A DNA stretch of 64,000 nucleotides from JBBITI01 sp963735055 (GTDB lineage Bacteria; Chloroflexota; Dehalococcoidia; Dehalococcoidales; UBA2162), in the NCBI GenBank assembly GCA_963735055.1, contig CAVTJN010000007.1, positions 186,001-250,000 on the forward strand, written 5' to 3'. Position 1 is the first letter of the stretch. Each line of letters begins with the position of its first letter. This document shows, piece after piece, positions 58,837 to 64,000 of this stretch. The position numbers and the translations under genes were made by a program. The notes beneath the pieces were generated by a model that was not told the DNA's origin, searched no databases, and saw only the letters and a list, made by a program, of their open reading frames with translations.

Positions 58837-60588
58837 CTAACGCCAGGCGTCAATGCTGTAGGCTGTGCCTCGACCACCGCCGAAACGGTCGCAGATGGTT
58901 TCCTGGCCTGCCGCGACGACGATCAGGTACTCCTTGGGATCGTTCCCTCCGGCCGGGACGACGTAGTCATCGGGCAGCTCCCGCCAACGCTTCCCCGAGG
59001 TCTTCTCGATCGCCATCCAACCATTCGTGTGCTCGTCCGGCCGGCCCCGCATCCGGTATGTCCCCAGCGGTTCAAAACTCCGCTTCCATATCCATTCGTA
59101 GATGGCCTCTTTTGTCTTGAAGCCGAAGTCATAAAGGTCCTGCGCGATCTGCGGCACCATCACCAGGGTGAAGGCACCCTCCCGGCATGCCCAGATATCC
59201 TTGGTTAGGAACTCCAGGTAGTTGTGCGGTCCCGGCTTGCCCTTGACGTCAAGGAACCGGGCGATCGCGCCATGGCCGGTCCGCTGCAGGGAACGGTACA
59301 CTCCCGGCATGTGCTCCTGACCGATATTCCACGCGCTCGGACGGAAGGTCATGATGACACTCTCGTCCTTCCGGTAGCCGAGCTCCTCGTTCAGACCCTT
59401 CCACCCCGCCGGCAGCCCCTCGGCATACTCGGCAAAAGTGAACCCGCCGTTAGTTACCGGATTACCATAGGTGGTAGTGCACGAAATAGCCGTCACCGTA
59501 TCCTTGAAACCACCCAGGTTCCGCCACATGAGGCTGCCGACGCGGCCGATGGCCTTGTTGGCCGGGTTGCCGGGGCCGAACCTGGTGTAGCTGACATTCA
59601 TCCCGATCTCTTTGTAGATGGGACCGCTGACGATGAAGGCCCCCCCTCCGCCGCGGCCATCGGCGGTGCCGCCGCCCGATTCGGCGATGGCCAGCACCAC
59701 CGGGAAGTACTCCGGTCTGCAGCCGGCCATGACGGCATTGACCGCCACCTGTTCCACCGTGGCCGTCCGGTACATCGGCATGAACTTGACTATTTCGCCT
59801 TTCTTCCGGACGGCTGTCCGGCCTCCCATCGTCTCCTCAACATCCCGCTGCATCGTGATCAACTCGTCGGGCCGGTGACTGGTGCCCTTCAGCATCCTGG
59901 CCACCCGCTCCTCGGTAGGGATGACTACCGGCAGACCATCGGTGTACACCGCAAAAGGTGTGTCCAGCAGTCCCGGCACGTTCTCCGTCTGATTGTAGAA
60001 TTCCTCGGCATCCTCAAGAGTCCCCTCGAAAAGTATCCGCGACCACTTCGGCGCCCAGCGGCCGCTTTCTTTCTCTTCTTTGGAGAGCGGCCGGGTCAGT
60101 CCTTCCAGCAAGGGCTGCATCAGCTTGTCGGCTTCTTCCGGTCCCGGGGAGTTCCGCGACGCTTCCACCAGGCGCAACTGCGGGATCCCGAACAACACCG
60201 CGTCATGCCTCACTTTACCGGTCTCTTCAGTGTAACCAAGGAGTACGGTGGGAATCCCGCTCTGCTCCAGTTCGGCCAGATAAGGCAACTGCCTATTTAC
60301 TGCGCCATGTCACCAGCAGACGCCCAGAATTACCCCGTCTGTGGTCTTCCGCTCCTCATCCGATAGCTCGATGGGCGTTGGCGTATATCCCTTTTTCACC
60401 GTCCAGTTGACTGTAGGATAGTCAGCCTTCAACCGTCTCTCCAGAAACGCCCAGATATCCTGCTCACCGCAGACGCTGAGGTGGATAGTCTTACCGTCGA
60501 GCTTATCCAGACGCGGCGCCAGCGGGAATGTGTCCACCGGTCCCTGAGTGCCGACCGGATTGAGGCACCTGTAAACGTTCGTCGCCAT
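58837..60588 (-). CDS. Probable selenoprotein, UGSC-like domain with large C-terminal domain (in-frame UGA = Sec93)
   Basis: One continuous frame of 584 codons with a single in-frame TGA (60312-60310). Before it: MATNVYRCLNPVGTQGPVDT to DGVILGVCW; after it: HGAVNRQLPYLAELEQSGIP TVLLGY (two parts). The layout '-G-V-x-x-U-... LExxGIPTV' matches the UGSC selenoprotein family around its Sec, although GSC is HGA here. The C-terminal 400 residues contain VEQVAVNAVMAGCRPEYFPV, IVSGPIYKEIGMN and FGPGNPANKAIGRVG, the domain I recall beside UGSC proteins. A SECIS-like hairpin follows the UGA. ATG 60588 has GGAGG upstream. If UGA is a true stop, the gene would be split into 92-aa and about 484-aa parts with only a TTG (60288) to restart. 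Function unknown, probably thiol/selenol redox. Confidence 0.7.
60274..60306 (-). promoter_or_regulatory. SECIS-like hairpin just downstream of the in-frame UGA
   Basis: On the mRNA strand, four bases after UGA: GGC, bulged G, CAG, bulged UAA, AUAGGC, loop AGUU, GCCU(U)AU, CUG, GCC. All three stem blocks pair (GGC/GCC, CAG/CUG, AUAGGC/GCCUAU with one bulged U). The apical loop lies 19 bases after the UGA and has G in its second position, as in known bacterial SECIS elements such as E. coli fdhF (about 18 bases, G in the loop). Confidence 0.6.
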
Positions 60589-60794
60589 TGGCCTTCGTCC
60601 TCCAGTTTTATTGATGTGCAAGTGTAATTCTGCAAACGGGCTTTGTCAAAGAACCGGTGTCCTGCCTGGCTCGCTCCGCTATTCCACCGGCGCGGCATTT
60701 ACCCGGATCGAAGAGAGTGCTACCATTATGCCGGAATACCCGTGACCCCACCATGCCCCCCAAGGCAAAAGCAATAACGCAATGGAGGTTGGTC

Positions 60795-61502
60795 ATGAGC
60801 AACGCACCTGTTCACCTGTTAGTCATCTCTCCCCATCCCGCCGATCCTGAGTTTGGCATCGGCGGCACGGTGGCCACCTGGACACGGCAGGGAAAGAACG
60901 TCGTGCAGGTGATTTGCACGAATGGCGACAAGGGGAGCAGCGACCCCGATCTGATGCCCGAGGTCCTCGCCAGGACCCGCGAACAGGAACAGACGACCGC
61001 AGCCCGGCTGCTGGGGGTCAAGGAGGTCATCTTTCTCGGCCATCCGGATCAGGGCCTCGAGGATGAGCCCCTGTTCCGGAAAGAGGTCCTGCGTCTGATT
61101 CTGACTTACCGTCCGGTGGTCGTGGCGACCTGCGATCCCTACAATCCGCCTTACATCTCGAACCGCGACCATCGCGTTTGCGGCCGGGTCGTTCTGGACG
61201 CAGTCTGGCCGTCGGCGCAGGCCCCGAACACCTACCGTGATCTATTGGCCGAGGGGCTCGGGCTTCACCGGGTTAAAGAACTGTTACTTTGGGGAGCGGC
61301 GTCACCGAACATCCGGTATGACATCACCGAAACCTTTGACCTCAAGATGAGGGCGTGCCGGATCCACCAGAGTCAGATCGGGCCTCAGGGTAATCCTGAA
61401 TTTGACGCCAGATTGGTGGAGACGGCCGGGACGGTGGGTAAAGCGGAAGGCTACCGGTACGCCGAAGCCTTCCACCGCATGGAGGTCCTCCAGCGACTCT
61501 AG
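60795..61502 (+). CDS. PIG-L (LmbE) family deacetylase
   Basis: A 235-residue zinc-dependent N-deacetylase-type protein. The zinc motif is SPHPADPEFGIGGT (His-x2-Asp-x-Glu), with the third ligand likely His in SNRDHRVCG; FLGHPDQGLEDE is also typical. Relatives act on GlcNAc-inositol in mycothiol or bacillithiol synthesis or in antibiotic and lipid pathways. ATG 60795 follows TGGAGGT. It is divergent from the selenoprotein gene (206-base gap) and 198 bases upstream of the aldehyde oxidoreductase. Confidence 0.88.
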   Translation: MSNAPVHLLVISPHPADPEFGIGGTVATWTRQGKNVVQVICTNGDKGSSDPDLMPEVLARTREQEQTTAARLLGVKEVIFLGHPDQGLEDEPLFRKEVLRLILTYRPVVVATCDPYNPPYISNRDHRVCGRVVLDAVWPSAQAPNTYRDLLAEGLGLHRVKELLLWGAASPNIRYDITETFDLKMRACRIHQSQIGPQGNPEFDARLVETAGTVGKAEGYRYAEAFHRMEVLQRL

Positions 61503-61699
61503 TAAGCCGGCCGGGTCCGCCCCGGCAATGTCAGGTTTGCGTGAATTTGGCTCGCGACGACGTTCCGGTGGCAGTCGAATTGAAGGCGCTGTGGTAGAAT
61601 TACCCCGAACTGGAGAACAACGGACCGAGACCGGCGGCGCGTCACAGGGTCTCTTCTGGAAACACTAACCGAAGGGTAGACCGAACAAGGAGGAACAAC

Positions 61700-63554
61700 G
61701 TGGCAGGGGGATTCACAGGTAGGATGCTCTGGGTGAACCTCAGCGAGCGTACCCTGCGTGACGAACCGCTTGATGACCGACTCGGCCGCGATTTTCTGGG
61801 TGGGTACGGTCTGGGGGCGTCGATCCTGTTCAACCGCCAGAAACCAGGGGTTGATCCACTCGGGCCTGACGGACTTCTCGGGATCGTCACCGGGGTGCTC
61901 ACCGGAACCCCGGCAATCACCGGCAACCGCTACGTTGCCGTAGGTAAATCGCCACTGACCGGCGGCTGGGGGGATGCCAACTCGGGCGGCTATTTCGGGC
62001 CGCATCTGAAATTCGCCGGGTACGATGCAGTATTCCTGGCCGGGGTTTCACCCGGACCGGTGTATGTCTTCATCGACAATGGTAAAGCCGAGATCCGCGA
62101 TGCCGCTCATCTCTGGGGCAAAGACACTTTTGAGACCGAGGATATTCTAAAGGCAGAATTGGGGAGCGACGTCGAGTCGGTGTGCATTGGTCCCGCCGGG
62201 GAGAAGCTCTCGCTCATCGCCGCGATCATGAACAACAAGGGCCGGGCCGCCGGGCGGTCCGGACTGGGGGCGGTGATGGGGGCCAAGAAGGTCAAGGCTA
62301 TCGCGGTCAAAGGGAGCGCAACAGTCCCCCTCGCCGACGAACCCGGAGCCAACGAACTGAGAAGGAAGGCGCTTGGCGAACTGACCGGCCACGTTACCAT
62401 TCTCAGGGAATTCGGAACCCCGGCCATCATGGAAAGGTGTCTCAAGATAGGTGATGCCCCGGTGCGGAACTGGGGGGGGATAGCCACTGATTTCCCGCAG
62501 GTCGACCTTATTGCCGCCAAGGCCGTGAAGGCGGAGCAGTCCCGGCCATGGGGCTGCTGGCGGTGTCCGATCGCGTGCGGCGGCCACATGAAAGCAGGCA
62601 GCGGCGACTACTCCTACGAAGCCGGTGCCCACAAGCCGGAGTACGAGACGCTGGCCATGTTCGGCAGCAACTGTCTCAACGACAATCTGCCCTCCATAGT
62701 CAAGGCCAACGATCTCTGCAACCGCGCCGGCCTGGACACGATCTCGGCCGGAGCAGCCATCGCTTTCGCCATCGAATGCTATGAGAACGGCCTCATTACC
62801 CGCGCCGATACCGACGGCATCGAGATGACCTGGGGAAACCACCGGTCGATCATTGCCATGACGGGTAAGCTTTGCCGCCGAGAAGGTCTCGGCGACGTCC
62901 TGGCCGATGGAGTCAAAATTGCGGCCGGGAGGATCGGCAAAGGGGCCGAACAGTATGCCATGCATATCGGCGGGCAGGAGGTGCCGGCTCACGACCCCAA
63001 AGTGGGGCGTCAATTCGCCACCACCTACCGGATGGATGCCACGCCCGGCCCGGCACACGCAGGGCGGGGAAGGGGGGATGGGACCGGGGCCGGTGCAACC
63101 GGCTTTCGACCGGAATTCGTGGGGCGGACGGGGCGAGGCCCGGCGTATCGGCAGTTCGTGGCATCACGCCATAAGTGCCATGGGCATGTGCACGTTTGGC
63201 CTGGGCGCCCTGCCTAACGTCGACTCGTTGATTGGCATGCTCCGCGCCGTCACCGGCTGGGCAGTCACCGAGGAGGAACTCCTTCGGACCGGGGAACGAA
63301 TTGCCAACGTGCGCCAGGCCTTCAACTTCAGGGAGGGCCTGAATCCACTCCGGTACAGCATGCCCGGGCGGATAGTCGGGGTGCCGCCGAAAGCAGCCGG
63401 ACCGTCTATGGGAGTAACCGTCGATGAGGACACGCTGGACAGGGAGTATCTGAGGGCGATGGACTGGGATATCAGAACGGCGAAGCCCAGCCGAAGAAAG
63501 CTCCTGGCGCTGGGATTGGATGATGTCGCCAGACAATTGTGGCCGGCGACCTGA
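61700..63554 (+). pseudogene. Tungsten-type aldehyde:ferredoxin oxidoreductase, with a +1 frameshift
   Basis: Two frames join to one AOR-family enzyme of about 617 residues, which oxidises aldehydes (or reduces acids) with a tungsto-pyranopterin and a [4Fe-4S] cluster. The N-terminal domain has GRMLWVNLSERTL, FLGGYGLGASILF and GNRYVAVGKSPLTGGWGDAN. The cluster motif is WGCWRCPIACGGH, with the last Cys in MCTFGLG after the break. The frame is lost at about 63045-63052 (CCCGGCCCGGC, one C too many); the second part runs from RHTQGGEGGMGPG to DVARQLWPAT. The start is GTG at 61700 after AAGGAGG. The next gene is an SDR 27 bases on, possibly its partner. Sequencing error favoured. Confidence 0.88.
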
Positions 63555-63581
63555 AAAGGGGGCTCGGAAAGGAGGCCAACG

Positions 63582-64000
63582 GTGGACCTGGGACTCAAGA
63601 ATCGGGTGGCGCTGGTAACCGGGGCGGGTAGCCAAATCGGATTCGGCAGAGAGATTGCACTCCTGCTGGCAAGAGAGGGATGTGACTCGGTCGCCGTCAC
63701 TGATGTGAATCTGGAAGAGGTGGCGAAGACGGCTGCGGCCGTCACGGCGCTGGGTTGCCGGTCGATCGCGGTCAAGGCGGACATTACCAGAGAGACCGAA
63801 GTAGGCGATATGGTCAACAAGGTCGCCGGCGAGTTCGGCCGGATAGATATTCTGTGCAACGTCGCTGGAGCTATTTTACATAAGGACAACGTACCCCTGG
63901 ACGAACAGCGAACGGAAATTTGGGACCGGCAGATCAGCCTTAATCTTTTCGGGACCATGCTTGTTACGCGGGCCGTGCTTCCCCTGATGAGAGACCGGAA
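63582..64000 (+). CDS. Short-chain dehydrogenase/reductase, N-terminal part (3' end outside window)
   Basis: The first 139 codons of an SDR-family oxidoreductase. NAD(P)-binding motif ALVTGAGSQIGFGREIA, acidic Asp after strand 2 (VAVTDVNLEEV), which favours NAD, ADIT (Asp in adenine pocket), CNVAGA (in place of NNAG) and QISLNLFGTMLVTRAVLPLM. The catalytic Ser-Tyr-Lys lies beyond base 64000. GTG 63582 has GGAGG six bases upstream. It follows the aldehyde oxidoreductase closely and is probably in the same operon. Confidence 0.9.
   Translation, partial: MDLGLKNRVALVTGAGSQIGFGREIALLLAREGCDSVAVTDVNLEEVAKTAAAVTALGCRSIAVKADITRETEVGDMVNKVAGEFGRIDILCNVAGAILHKDNVPLDEQRTEIWDRQISLNLFGTMLVTRAVLPLMRDR

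Noticed and set aside
60310..60312. Ordinary stop codon that makes a 5' small gene and a separate 3' gene
   Set aside because: No ribosome binding site or ATG for the second part, frame kept, homology pattern continuous across the codon, and a SECIS-like hairpin follows. Nonsense mutation remains possible.
1..64000. CRISPR arrays, rRNA, tRNA, insertion sequences, phage genes
   Set aside because: No regularly spaced repeats, no rRNA or tRNA core sequences, and no transposase, integrase or capsid-type frames were seen.

Overview
The window looks like a piece of an anaerobic, GC-rich bacterial genome, most plausibly a Chloroflexota (Dehalococcoidia-type) organism from the subsurface or a sediment. 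The taxonomic call is inference from gene content: paired ADP-free acetyl-CoA synthetases, a two-subunit methylene-THF reductase (MetV/MetF), ETF coupled to a membrane Fe-S oxidoreductase, a tungsten-type aldehyde oxidoreductase, many lipoprotein substrate-binding proteins plus Lgt, Shine-Dalgarno starts with frequent GTG/TTG, and no outer-membrane genes. No rRNA, tRNA, CRISPR array, phage or transposase gene was seen.

Layout. 1-9.3 kb: end of an SDR gene, a frameshifted amidohydrolase, a NarL-type regulator and soluble PAS kinase, then two near-identical acetyl-CoA synthetases flanking a stand-alone GNAT acetyltransferase and a stand-alone cyclic-nucleotide-type domain. 9.5-16.4 kb: zinc-type dehydrogenase, broken PGI/PMI, ferritin-like protein, PilT ATPase with a coiled-coil protein, UspA. 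16.0-23.0 kb: a probable envelope-stress unit (exported small protein, OmpR-type regulator, kinase, MacA/MacB-type exporter, trypsin-like lipoprotein protease). 23.2-29.1 kb: ETF:quinone oxidoreductase, EtfA, EtfB and a CoA-transferase. 29.3-34.3 kb: TauE exporter and an osmoprotectant ABC transporter. 34.5-38.7 kb: a HoxU/HoxE/HoxF-like NAD(P)H module in one operon with MetV and MetF. 38.7-42.3 kb: Zn/Mn ABC transporter and Lgt. 42.5-48.1 kb: a complete oligopeptide ABC transporter. 48.3-50.4 kb: structured RNA-like hairpins, a 67-aa protein, a phosphoesterase and an amidohydrolase. 50.6-57.7 kb: an uncharacterised divergent cluster (912-aa GAF/TPR-like protein; XpaC-like, coiled-coil, TelA and SBP-vWA proteins). 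57.8-64 kb: Apt, a probable selenoprotein, a PIG-L deacetylase, an aldehyde ferredoxin oxidoreductase and the start of another SDR.

Taken together the metabolic genes describe an anaerobe that activates acetate and other acids as CoA esters, oxidises acyl-CoAs through ETF into the quinone pool, moves C1 units through methylene-THF reductase, and imports peptides, osmolytes and metals. The most unusual items are the in-frame UGA with a SECIS-like hairpin at 60.3 kb, the divergent TelA/vWA cluster, the Hox-MetVF operon, and the split Pat-like regulator between the two Acs genes.

Caution: six genes contain a single-base frameshift (about 0.79, 11.84, 22.13, 45.73, 49.22 and 63.05 kb). Five need one base removed and one needs a base added. 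They hit unrelated conserved genes, so assembly or sequencing error is more likely than six pseudogenes. I give those genes as whole loci.
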